Shown: positions 24,801-32,432 of the stretch, piece by piece | Layout: every line of letters starts with the position of its first letter | How positions within the stretch are numbered: the first letter of the stretch is position 1 | Assembly: GCF_007858185.1 (NCBI RefSeq) | Contig: NZ_VFES01000016.1 | Span: forward strand, 62,001 to 126,000 | Direction: 5' to 3' | DNA length: 64,000 nt | DNA from: Pseudomonas grimontii | GTDB taxonomy: Bacteria > Pseudomonadota > Gammaproteobacteria > Pseudomonadales > Pseudomonadaceae | Notes under the pieces: generated by a model | Databases searched by the model: none | What the model was told of the DNA's origin: nothing | What the model saw: the letters and a program-made list of their open reading frames with translations, nothing else | Position numbers and translations under genes: made by a program

Positions 24801-26445
24801 CTACGACCGCCAGGGCAACCTCCTCAGCGTCGACGACGGCCACTGGGCGCTGGCCTACGAATACGACCAACAAAACCGCCTCACCGCCGAACATCAGGGC
24901 TGGGGCACCTTGCGCTATGGCTACGACGCCTGCGGCCAGCTTCAAACCCTGCGACTGCCGGACAACAACCGCCTCACCTTCAACCACGCCAAAGGCGGCC
25001 ACCTCGCCACCATCGAATTAAACGGCGTACTGCTGACCTCTCATCTGTTCAAAGCCGGCCAAGAACACCAGCGCCAACAAGGCCAACTCCTCAGCCACTA
25101 CCACTACGACGACCAGCAACGCCTGCACGCCCACGCGATCACCCAGCAACAAGAGTATCTCTACCAACGTCAATACGACTACGACACATCCGGCAACCTC
25201 ACCCGCCTGCTCGACACGCGCAAAGGCGAACACCACTACCACTACGACCCCGTAGGCCACCTGACCCGCGCTGACCACTCCCAAGACCTGCAGGAACGCT
25301 TCGGCCACACCCCCGCCGGCAACCTGCTCATGCAAGACCGCCCCGGCCCCGACATCGTTGCCGGCAACCGCCTGATGATCCAGGGCGACCGCCACTACGA
25401 CTATGACGCCTTCGGCAACCTCATCCGCGAACGGCGTGGCCGTGGGCACGCGCTCATCACCGAATATCGCTACGACTGCCAGCACCGCCTCATCGGAATC
25501 ACCCAACCCAACGGCCAAACCGCCAGCTATCGCTACGACCCTTTTGGGCGGCGTATCAGCAAAACCGTGGACGGCATAACGACGGAGTTTTTCTGGCAAG
25601 GCGACAGGCTGATTGCCGAACACCATGCAGATCGCCACCGCAGCTATCTCTATGAGCCCGACAGTTTCCGTCCGCTGGTCCTACTGGATGGCTTTGGTCC
25701 ACAAGACACCAAAGCCTTTCACTACCAACTCGACCACCTCGGCACGCCGCAAGAACTCACCGACCCAGACGGCGACATCGTCTGGTCCGCGCATTACCGC
25801 GCCTACGGCCAGATCAGCCGTCTCGACAAAGGCAAAATCGACAACCCGCTACGTTTTCAGGGTCAGTACTTTGATCAGGAAAGCGGGCTGCACTACAACC
25901 GCCATCGCTACTACAATCCGGATGTTGGTCGCTACCTGACGCCGGACCCGGTGAAGTTGGGCGGCGGGATCAATGCGTACTTGTACGCGCCCAACCCTAC
26001 TGGGTGGGTGGATCCCCTGGGACTGAGCGTCTGCCCAGGTGGGGATGGATGTAAACCATCCCACAACGCTGAGAGCCCAACAAAGCACGCAAAAGCTAAC
26101 AATGGCGAGCCAACGCTCCCCGCTCCCGCGTCAAAACAAGACACCACCGTCAGAGTACGGCATTACACAAGCAGAGCAGGCTCAAAAGGAATTGAAAAAA
26201 CAGGAGTGATATTGGCCCAAGATAACAACAGAGTCTATCTCGAACCTGCAAAGAGCAAAGTGCTAAGTCCTAGAGATGCACAGGAAAAATATCAGATCGA
26301 CAAAAGCAAAGGCCGAGATTACATTGAAACGGACGTACCTGAGTCACAATTAGAACTGGTAAAAAACCCCAGATACAGCACCATGGAATTAACCGTAAAA
26401 GGTAACCTGACATTAAACAACCCTACCTTTACGAGGAGAAAGTAA
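21832..26445 (+). CDS. Rhs polymorphic toxin with C-terminal HYD1-like ADP-ribosyltransferase
   Basis: 1537 residues from ATG 21832; a TTG eight codons upstream is in frame. Order: N-terminal helical domain (about 1-400) with hydrophobic segments around 260-340 that suit a translocation domain; NGCPVSMVTGEELLTL (DUF6531, near 400); many YD repeats (GxxxxYxYD-type) to about 1300; the Rhs core end LRFQGQYFDQESGLHYNRHRYY and the self-cleavage motif NPTGWVDPLGL ending near residue 1398. The 139-residue tip contains VRHYTSRAG, VILAQDNNRVYLEPAKSK and SPRDAQEKY, as in HYD1-type ADP-ribosyltransferases. The tip is clearly AT-richer than the core. No PAAR domain, VgrG or Eag chaperone gene is nearby, so the delivery partner is elsewhere. 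Confidence 0.9.
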   Translation: MTHASHIASIEHELDGFHQSLVTYRQQMGAWYSRALDSVSHAADMPSLLGMDRVLRVGDSQRSVSLSDADFSTVAQCPSGGELKIESQFESVYDVPIGDISVEVIGLDDGSSTRVMLDEHGKGSHHCAAGGRYQVRVQGGVSEEQVDALFASYAGLTADLERWLREQWQGFKPHWQQSTASAIGSGILAGSWAAIRDVWDSIKLVQAILEDPLKYVAQLGAEAAKLAQIATDAPKVMEQAMLLASDEAALFLLVRTAMIWLDALPPSAIAQVAAGLVVSLLIDLVIGAVLTIALPAAAVAYLSLRLARYGAQIVKAAVGFVQSVLAILTKFMQAVDRYKAVAVRGVVGGVKQGTLQMRWRARQNAVLKQKEPVDDVPAVSTNPKGDAAAASDKTVTNGCPVSMVTGEELLTLTDGTLDGILPFEWTRLYRTSAVEVDGGLGFGWSHSLAHRLDVSGDSVVWTDHENRITSFPMPTVARPAITNSLAEAAIYLGSLPDELVLAQASRFYHFRDGVLVSISDAYDNRLRISRDFLGRIERLDNGAGCALFLRYASGRIVAVDYQVQRAKGREPYVWVTEQNVVSYAYDDAGRLVSATNAIGESEVYRYDDQHVILERGLAGGASFFWEWERAGKAARCVRHWASFSQMDTRYAWGDDGRVTVHNADGSQEVYVHDDRARLVQRIDPDGASHFKSYDDKGRLTVEQDPLGAVTAYQYDDAGRLVALFPGDDEPTSYEHDNGFVRVVRRGEAVWKYERNDQGDVIRKTDPDGHVTDYSYDKYGQLVGVWYPDHSCQRLVWNERGQLLEEQLPNGGIKRYRYDDLGRQVAREDEQGALTQCQWDSVGRLVRVVLPGGACREYSYNPYGKITAERDELGHVTRYEYADGLHLISRRINADGSQVKYRYDNVRLLLTEIENEVGETYRLDYHPNGLIQQETRFDGQRTAYVYDLNGNLQEKTEYGDDGSQLVTRYERDHAGRLVRKTLPDGSLVEYAYDRQGNLLSVDDGHWALAYEYDQQNRLTAEHQGWGTLRYGYDACGQLQTLRLPDNNRLTFNHAKGGHLATIELNGVLLTSHLFKAGQEHQRQQGQLLSHYHYDDQQRLHAHAITQQQEYLYQRQYDYDTSGNLTRLLDTRKGEHHYHYDPVGHLTRADHSQDLQERFGHTPAGNLLMQDRPGPDIVAGNRLMIQGDRHYDYDAFGNLIRERRGRGHALITEYRYDCQHRLIGITQPNGQTASYRYDPFGRRISKTVDGITTEFFWQGDRLIAEHHADRHRSYLYEPDSFRPLVLLDGFGPQDTKAFHYQLDHLGTPQELTDPDGDIVWSAHYRAYGQISRLDKGKIDNPLRFQGQYFDQESGLHYNRHRYYNPDVGRYLTPDPVKLGGGINAYLYAPNPTGWVDPLGLSVCPGGDGCKPSHNAESPTKHAKANNGEPTLPAPASKQDTTVRVRHYTSRAGSKGIEKTGVILAQDNNRVYLEPAKSKVLSPRDAQEKYQIDKSKGRDYIETDVPESQLELVKNPRYSTMELTVKGNLTLNNPTFTRRK

Positions 26446-27083
26446 TGCTAGAGCAAAATCAAAAAATAGTTCTTACCGGAAAAGAAGCACTTGACGCCCT
26501 TAAAGAAATTGAATACATACTTATATCCCTACACAAAATGGGTAGCTTTTATGCTGAAAAACCTGGCGCTCTGGAAGAGTATCGCAAAGCGACCACTGAC
26601 TTTATCGATAACTGTGCCGTTACCCAACGATTGTCAAAGGTACGAACGATAATTTCTCAACACTTTGACGACTCTCTCGGCGATGACGAACTGGATGATA
26701 TAGAGAGACATTTTTCCGACTTGAAATTTTGGAAACCCGATCAACCCTTGAATAAAAAAACACCTGAAACAGAAGTACCGGAAGTCTCGAAGGGAACCAT
26801 TCAACAAGTAACGTGCAAGCGTAACGAATTACTGGTGGTTTTTACCAACCAGAAAGGTGAACTTCTACTAATCACCTTTCACAACCCCGTAGCATTCAAA
26901 GGCATTAGCGCGATTGGAACCGAAACAGATGGCCTTTTTAAAGAAGGAGACCCTACGCTTTTAGAAGACGCAAAATGCATTACCCCTCTGCAAAATACGG
27001 AAACTTATTGCTTCAAAGCAACCACGAGCAGAGAGATTATTTTTATAGTAACTTCAGAAGGATACAGCGTTGAAAAGATATGA
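26445..27083 (+). CDS. candidate immunity protein for the Rhs-HYD1 toxin
   Basis: 212 residues, start ATG 26445 overlapping the Rhs stop by one base (TAATG), behind GAGGAG. AT-rich like the toxin tip. No family recognised. Residues 1-105 are helical (LTGKEALDALKEIEYILISLHKMG), followed by a linker and a beta-rich half (VTCKRNELLVVFTNQKGELLLITFHNP). Position, coupling and base composition make it the cognate immunity gene; this is inference. Confidence 0.75.
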   Translation: MLEQNQKIVLTGKEALDALKEIEYILISLHKMGSFYAEKPGALEEYRKATTDFIDNCAVTQRLSKVRTIISQHFDDSLGDDELDDIERHFSDLKFWKPDQPLNKKTPETEVPEVSKGTIQQVTCKRNELLVVFTNQKGELLLITFHNPVAFKGISAIGTETDGLFKEGDPTLLEDAKCITPLQNTETYCFKATTSREIIFIVTSEGYSVEKI

Positions 27084-27662
27084 TTGAAAACGCAACAGCC
27101 TTTCCAGATCAAAAATTCAAATTTAAGCGACCACCCAACGTATGAAACACTGATCAATACTCCTAATGAGCAAACCGCTACTTACCGTTACGACCTGCTT
27201 GGAAGGTTCGCAAAAAAAATGAGCTATTTTGATGACGAGCTAATTATGGAGCTGAAACCCCAGAATATTGTCTTTGATATTCCACCCACAAATGACCACG
27301 CTTCCATTGTTAGAGAACCTAATGAAAACATACCTTTTTCAGGAAGCAAAATTGCCTGAAACAAACTACACAAAAGCATTAAGTTTGCGGACAACCTCCC
27401 GAACTTGGCAACCTCACGACCGGCCAGGAAAATCATAAAAATCGCCGACAATAAGATAATTATTGTGGGTGATTCGGTTTGTGACGAGGCGTATTGCATA
27501 AATATCCAACAACCAGAAGAAGCACTCAGAGCCTTCTCCAAAATACCACGACACACATATATTCTTCAGAGAAACCCAGATTGGATTGCTTGCATTTCAT
27601 TTGAGGGCGATATCGACTTCACACTATTGAAACCCCCTACACCACAAAGACCCATGTATTGA
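27084..27662 (+). pseudogene. decayed Rhs tip and immunity remnant
   Basis: One frame from 27084 to 27662, interrupted by TGA at 27357-27359. The first part contains TPNEQTATYRYDLLGRFAKK, closely like the Rhs core segment QPNGQTASYRYDPFGRRISK in the gene upstream, then diverges (DDELIMELKPQNIVFDIPP). After the stop, KIIKIADNKIIIVGDSVCDE and FSKIPRHTYILQRNPDWIAC read like a small immunity protein. AT-rich. This is the usual footprint of a displaced Rhs tip left behind after tip exchange. The second part (from TTG 27405, 85 residues) could still be expressed. Confidence 0.65.
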
Positions 27663-27858
27663 ATGGCGCTGCCGATTCTAAAACACTCTATATGTACAAA
27701 ATATCAACCTAGTTGGACGAGAAAGCTACTGCTTTATGGTGAGCGATGCCAGGTAGGTAAACTTCCAGTGGTTGCTGATCGATATATGGTCCAAGAGGCA
27801 TAAGTCAAAATTTCACATCACAAAAACTACAGAAAACACCGATCACCAGACTAGACCC

Positions 27859-27920
27859 TGAGCCGAATCCGCAGCACAATCGGCTCACCAAATGAGCCGA
27901 ATAACCTCTTTATTCGGCTC
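27859..27920. promoter_or_regulatory. tandem GAGCCGA inverted repeats before fic
   Basis: TGAGCCGA (27859-27866) pairs with TCGGCTCA (27880-27887); GAGCCGAAT (27894-27902) pairs with ATTCGGCTC (27912-27920). The same arm thus occurs four times in alternating orientation within 62 bp, ending 21 bp before the fic start. As the Fic protein has a winged-helix end, these are candidate autoregulatory sites; a leader hairpin is the alternative. Confidence 0.6.
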
Positions 27921-27941
27921 TCGCACCCCAGGCATTCCACC

Positions 27942-29081
27942 ATGGCTCATCCAAACTGGATCTGGCAACACGCCGACTGGCCTCACTTCCACTGGCAACC
28001 CGGTCGCCTCGCGGCTTTGCTGCGCGAATGCGGACAAGCCCAAGGCAAGCTGTTGGGCATGCTCGGCTCCGTCAGCCAGGCAGTCAGCGCACAGAATGAA
28101 CTGGATGCGCTGCTGCAAAATATCCTGACGTCCTCGGCGATTGAGGGTGAGCAGTTGAATGTCGACTCGGTGCGCTCGTCCCTGGCAAGGCGGATGGGCC
28201 TGGAAGCGATGGCAGACGGTCAGGTAAGCCGCCGCAGCGAAGGACTCGCCGAGTTGATGATGGATGCCACTCAACAATTCACCCGGCCGTTTACCCTCGC
28301 CCGCTTATTGAACTGGCATCACTTATTATTCCCGGCCCCGGAAGCGGGCTATGCCGCCAGAGCACTCAATATCGGGTCATTGAGGGGAGATGAGCCGATG
28401 CAGGTGGTGTCGGGCCGGCTTGATCGGCCGACCGTGCATTTCGAGGCCCCGCCACGCCTGGGACTGGAGCAGGCACTCGCGGATTTTCTGGAGTGGTTCG
28501 AAACCAGCCGCGATGAGCCAGAACTGGACCCGCTGGTACGCGCCGGCGTCGCGCACTTCTGGTTTGTCACGCTGCATCCCTTCGATGACGGCAATGGTCG
28601 CCTGACACGCGCTATCACCGATTTGGCACTGGCCCAGGGTGAACACCAGGCAATCCGTTTCTATGCCATGTCAGCCAGCATCCTCGAAGACCGCACCGGC
28701 TACTACAACGCACTGGAATCCAGCCAGAAGGCCTCACTGGATATCACTGACTGGCTGGAGTGGTTCCTTAAAACCCTGTTACGCAGCGTGCAGCAGGCCA
28801 TGACGCGGATTGACCGGGTGCTGGAAAGGAGTCGGTTCTGGCAGCAACACCGCGACGTCCCTTTGTCGGCTGAACAGATCAAGGTCCTCAATCGACTGCT
28901 CGACGGTGGTGAGAAGGGCTTCGAACACGGCATCAGCGCGGCGCAGTACCAGACGGTCGCAAAGGTCTCCAAGGCGACAGCGACGCGACACCTGGCGGAC
29001 CTGCTGGAAAAAAACTGCCTGGTCCGTCTCCCCGGAGGCGGCCGCAGCACGCGATATCAGGTCAATACAGGGGGCGAGTGA
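27942..29081 (+). CDS. Fic-domain protein with C-terminal winged helix
   Basis: 379 residues. N-terminal Fic_N/DUF4172-like region (WIWQHADWPHFHW), then the auto-inhibitory helix motif TSSAIEGEQL (class II, N-terminal glutamate) near residue 65. The Fic core HPFDDGNGRLTRA lies near 210, with the catalytic histidine and all phosphate-binding residues intact, so it should transfer AMP from ATP to a target protein. The last 80 residues form a winged helix-turn-helix (SAAQYQTVAKVSKATATRHLADLLEKN). Such proteins are usually self-regulating. Repeats in its promoter support this. Confidence 0.9.
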   Translation: MAHPNWIWQHADWPHFHWQPGRLAALLRECGQAQGKLLGMLGSVSQAVSAQNELDALLQNILTSSAIEGEQLNVDSVRSSLARRMGLEAMADGQVSRRSEGLAELMMDATQQFTRPFTLARLLNWHHLLFPAPEAGYAARALNIGSLRGDEPMQVVSGRLDRPTVHFEAPPRLGLEQALADFLEWFETSRDEPELDPLVRAGVAHFWFVTLHPFDDGNGRLTRAITDLALAQGEHQAIRFYAMSASILEDRTGYYNALESSQKASLDITDWLEWFLKTLLRSVQQAMTRIDRVLERSRFWQQHRDVPLSAEQIKVLNRLLDGGEKGFEHGISAAQYQTVAKVSKATATRHLADLLEKNCLVRLPGGGRSTRYQVNTGGE

Positions 29082-29155
29082 CGCCCCACTCATTTGCCCA
29101 GAGTCCCCATGTCTGCTAGTGTCGCGCCGGTTTACCGTCTACCGGAATAGCCGCC

Positions 29156-29398
29156 ATGGCCCGCAAAAAAGTTGCACTCGATTTCGAACAATCCCTCGCC
29201 GACCTGCAAACATTGGTCGAGCGTCTGGAGAACGGCGAGTTGTCGCTGGAGGACTCGCTGACGGCGTTTGAGCAAGGCATCGGCCTGACCCGTGACTGCC
29301 AGAGCGCGTTGGCGCAGGCGGAGCAGAAGGTGCAGGTGTTGCTGGAGCGTGACGGGGAGTTGGCCGAAGAACCTTTCGATGCGGAACAGCCGGAATGA
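29156..29398 (+). CDS. xseB: exodeoxyribonuclease VII small subunit
   Basis: 80 residues, standard XseB length, with the helical hairpin FEQSLADLQTLVERLENGELSLEDSL. It binds XseA to form exonuclease VII, which degrades single-stranded DNA. Its TGA overlaps the ispA ATG (ATGA), the usual xseB-ispA-dxs order. Confidence 0.95.
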   Translation: MARKKVALDFEQSLADLQTLVERLENGELSLEDSLTAFEQGIGLTRDCQSALAQAEQKVQVLLERDGELAEEPFDAEQPE

Positions 29399-30282
29399 TC
29401 GACGCGTATCAGGCCAGTAGCCAAGCCCGGGTGAATGCGGCGCTGGAGCCCTTGTTTGCTGCGCCAAGCCCGGAAATGAAGCGTCTGTATGAAGCCATGC
29501 GCTACAGCGTGATGAATGGCGGCAAGCGTGTGCGCCCGTTGCTGGCCTATGCGGCCTGTGAAGCGCTGGGCGCGCCGGCCGAGCAGGCCAACGGTGCAGC
29601 CTGTGCGGTCGAGTTGATTCACGCGTATTCCCTGGTACACGACGATTTGCCGGCCATGGACGACGACGATCTGCGTCGCGGCCAGCCCACCACCCATAAA
29701 GCCTTTGATGAAGCCTATGCGATCCTCGCCGGTGATGGCTTGCAGAGCCTGGCGTTCAGCGTGTTGCTGGACCCACGCTTGAGCAGCGTCAACGCCGAGA
29801 TCCGCTTGCGCATGGTCACCGCACTGGCCCTGGCTGCCGGCCCTGCGGGCATGGTCGGCGGGCAGGCGATCGACATGGGTTCGGTCAGCGTCAAGCTGGA
29901 TCAAAAAGCCCTTGAGCACATGCACCGCCACAAGACCGGCGCGCTGATCGAAGCCGCCGTTCACTTGGGCGCCCTGGCCAGCGGGCGTGCCGAAACCGCG
30001 CAATTGGCGGCCCTGCTGACCTATTCCCGGGCCATTGGCCTGGCGTTCCAGGTGCAGGACGACATTCTCGACGTGGAAAGCGATACCGCGACCCTGGGCA
30101 AACGCCAAGGCGCCGATATCGCACGGGACAAACCGACTTATCCTGCGCTGCTCGGGCTGGAAGCGGCCAAGGCCTACGCCTTGGAACTACGCGATCAAGC
30201 GCTGGACGCCCTGCGACGTTTCGACGCGGCGGCCGGGCCGCTGCGCGACCTGGCGCGGTATATCGTCGAACGCCGCCACTGA
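29395..30282 (+). CDS. ispA: farnesyl diphosphate synthase
   Basis: 295 residues. The first aspartate-rich motif is DDLPAMDDDDLRRG and the second DDILD, as in bacterial (2E,6E)-FPP synthases. It condenses IPP with DMAPP and GPP to make farnesyl diphosphate for quinones and undecaprenyl phosphate. Coupled to xseB; dxs follows after 110 bp. Confidence 0.96.
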   Translation: MIDAYQASSQARVNAALEPLFAAPSPEMKRLYEAMRYSVMNGGKRVRPLLAYAACEALGAPAEQANGAACAVELIHAYSLVHDDLPAMDDDDLRRGQPTTHKAFDEAYAILAGDGLQSLAFSVLLDPRLSSVNAEIRLRMVTALALAAGPAGMVGGQAIDMGSVSVKLDQKALEHMHRHKTGALIEAAVHLGALASGRAETAQLAALLTYSRAIGLAFQVQDDILDVESDTATLGKRQGADIARDKPTYPALLGLEAAKAYALELRDQALDALRRFDAAAGPLRDLARYIVERRH

Positions 30283-30392
30283 TTACGGCGGCCATTGCAG
30301 CCGCATATCGGCCAAGTTCGGCGCTCTGCGTGGGCAGTTTGCGATGCTTGAGGTAAACTGCCGCCTCTTCTATACCTATAACGATTCGCCTG

Positions 30393-32291
30393 ATGCCCAC
30401 GACGTTTCAAGAGATTCCCCGCAAGCGCCCGTCCACGCCCCTGCTCGACCGTGCTGCCACGCCGGACGGCCTGCGTCGTCTGGGTGAAGCCGAGCTGGAA
30501 ACCCTGGCCGATGAGTTGCGCCTGGAATTGCTCTACACGGTCGGCCAGACCGGTGGGCATTTCGGTGCTGGCCTGGGCGTCATCGAGCTGACCATCGCGT
30601 TGCACTACGTGTTCGACACCCCGGATGACCGGCTGGTGTGGGACGTCGGCCATCAGGCGTATCCGCACAAGATCCTCACGGGCCGCCGCGAGCGCATGGC
30701 CACGCTGCGCCAGAAGGACGGTGTTGCCGCCTTCCCGCGCCGCGCCGAAAGCGAGTACGACACTTTTGGCGTCGGCCACTCCAGCACCTCGATCAGCGCA
30801 GCGCTGGGCATGGCAATTGCCGCCCGCCTGCAAGGCAGCGACCGCAAGGCGATTGCCGTGATCGGTGATGGCGCGCTGACTGCCGGCATGGCCTTCGAAG
30901 CGCTGAACCATGCGCCGGAAGTGAACGCCAACATGCTGGTGATCCTTAACGACAACGACATGTCGATCTCGCGCAATGTCGGTGGCCTGTCCAATTACCT
31001 GGCCAAGATTCTCTCCAGCCGCACCTACGCCAGCATGCGCGAAGGCAGCAAGAAGGTGCTCTCGCGCCTGCCTGGCGCGTGGGAAATCGCCCGGCGCACC
31101 GAAGAATATGCCAAGGGCATGCTGGTCCCCGGCACCCTGTTCGAAGAATTGGGCTGGAACTACATCGGCCCGATCGACGGCCACGACCTGCCGACCCTGA
31201 TTGCCACGCTGCGCAATATGCGTGACCTCAAGGGCCCGCAGTTCCTGCATATCGTCACCAAGAAAGGCAAAGGCTTCGCGCCGGCGGAAGTCGACCCGAT
31301 CGGCTACCACGCGATCACCAAGCTCGAACCTGTGGACGCCCCCGCCGCTGCGCCGAAAAAAGCCAGCGGGCCGAAGTACTCCGGCGTGTTCGGCGAATGG
31401 CTGTGCGACATGGCCGCCGTCGACCCGCGCCTGGTGGGCATTACCCCGGCGATGAAGGAAGGCTCCGACCTGGTGGCGTTCAGCGAGCGCTTCCCGCTGC
31501 GCTATTTCGACGTGGCAATTGCCGAGCAGCACGCCGTCACGTTCGCGGCCGGTATGGCCTGCGAAGGCGCCAAGCCGGTCGTGGCGATCTACTCCACGTT
31601 CCTGCAGCGCGGTTATGACCAGTTGGTGCATGACGTCGCGGTGCAGAACCTCGACGTGCTGTTTGCCATCGACCGTGCGGGTTTAGTCGGCGAAGACGGA
31701 CCGACTCACGCGGGCAGCTTCGACTTGTCCTACTTGCGTTGCATCCCCGGCATGCTGGTGATGACGCCGAGCGACGAAAACGAACTGCGCAAGATGCTCA
31801 GCACCGGCCACCTGTATAACGGCCCGGCCGCCGTGCGTTACCCGCGGGGCAACGGCCCGAACGCATTGATCGAGAAGGACCTGGAGCCTATCGAAATCGG
31901 CAAGGGCATTGTGCGTCGCCAGGGCAGCAAGGCTGCATTCCTGGTATTTGGCGTGCAATTGGCCGAAGCGCTCAAGGTGGCCGAGAAGATCGACGCCACC
32001 GTGGTCGACATGCGCTTCGTCAAGCCGCTGGATGAAGCCCTGGTGCGCGAAATCGCCGGCAGCCATGAGCTGCTGGTGACCGTCGAGGAGAACGCCATCA
32101 TGGGCGGTGCCGGTGCGGCAGTCAGTGAGTTCCTGGCGCGGGAAAACATCCTCAAGTCGGTGCTGCACCTGGGCTTGCCGGATGCGTACGTCGAACACGC
32201 CAAGCCGGCGCAGATGCTGGCTGAGTGCGGGTTGGATGAAGCAGGAATCGAGGCTTCGGTGCGCGAGCGCATGGCGTTGCTGGGCCTGTAG
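30393..32291 (+). CDS. dxs: 1-deoxy-D-xylulose-5-phosphate synthase
   Basis: 632 residues. Thiamine-diphosphate enzyme joining pyruvate and glyceraldehyde 3-phosphate, the first step of the MEP pathway that feeds IspA. The ThDP motif GDGALTAGMAFEALNH...NDNDMS is near residues 155-190; the catalytic-type His residues in VGHQAYPHKILTGRR and GVGHSSTS are present; transketolase central and C-terminal domains follow (YFDVAIAEQHAVTFAAGMA). A TATAAC sits about 15 bp before the ATG, so it may also have its own promoter. Confidence 0.97.
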   Translation: MPTTFQEIPRKRPSTPLLDRAATPDGLRRLGEAELETLADELRLELLYTVGQTGGHFGAGLGVIELTIALHYVFDTPDDRLVWDVGHQAYPHKILTGRRERMATLRQKDGVAAFPRRAESEYDTFGVGHSSTSISAALGMAIAARLQGSDRKAIAVIGDGALTAGMAFEALNHAPEVNANMLVILNDNDMSISRNVGGLSNYLAKILSSRTYASMREGSKKVLSRLPGAWEIARRTEEYAKGMLVPGTLFEELGWNYIGPIDGHDLPTLIATLRNMRDLKGPQFLHIVTKKGKGFAPAEVDPIGYHAITKLEPVDAPAAAPKKASGPKYSGVFGEWLCDMAAVDPRLVGITPAMKEGSDLVAFSERFPLRYFDVAIAEQHAVTFAAGMACEGAKPVVAIYSTFLQRGYDQLVHDVAVQNLDVLFAIDRAGLVGEDGPTHAGSFDLSYLRCIPGMLVMTPSDENELRKMLSTGHLYNGPAAVRYPRGNGPNALIEKDLEPIEIGKGIVRRQGSKAAFLVFGVQLAEALKVAEKIDATVVDMRFVKPLDEALVREIAGSHELLVTVEENAIMGGAGAAVSEFLARENILKSVLHLGLPDAYVEHAKPAQMLAECGLDEAGIEASVRERMALLGL

Positions 32292-32304
32292 AAACCGGCT
32301 CAAC

Positions 32305-32396
32305 ATGTGGGAGGGGGCTTGCCCCCGATAGCGGCAGTTCAGTCAACAACTATGCTGACTGACAAGGCGCCATCGGGGGCAAGCCCCCTCCCACAT
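32305..32396. repeat. REPIN
   Basis: ATGTGGGAGGGGGCTTGCCC at the left and its inverted partner GGGGCAAGCCCCCTCCCACAT at the right, separated by GATAGCGGCAGTTCAGTCA... and CTGACTGACAAGGCGCCATC-type inner sequence. Same element as at 7748 and 49699. It sits between dxs and the TonB receptor gene. Confidence 0.9.
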
Positions 32397-32432
32397 TTGA
32401 TTTGTGCCATCCTCAAACGCTATGGACAGCCC

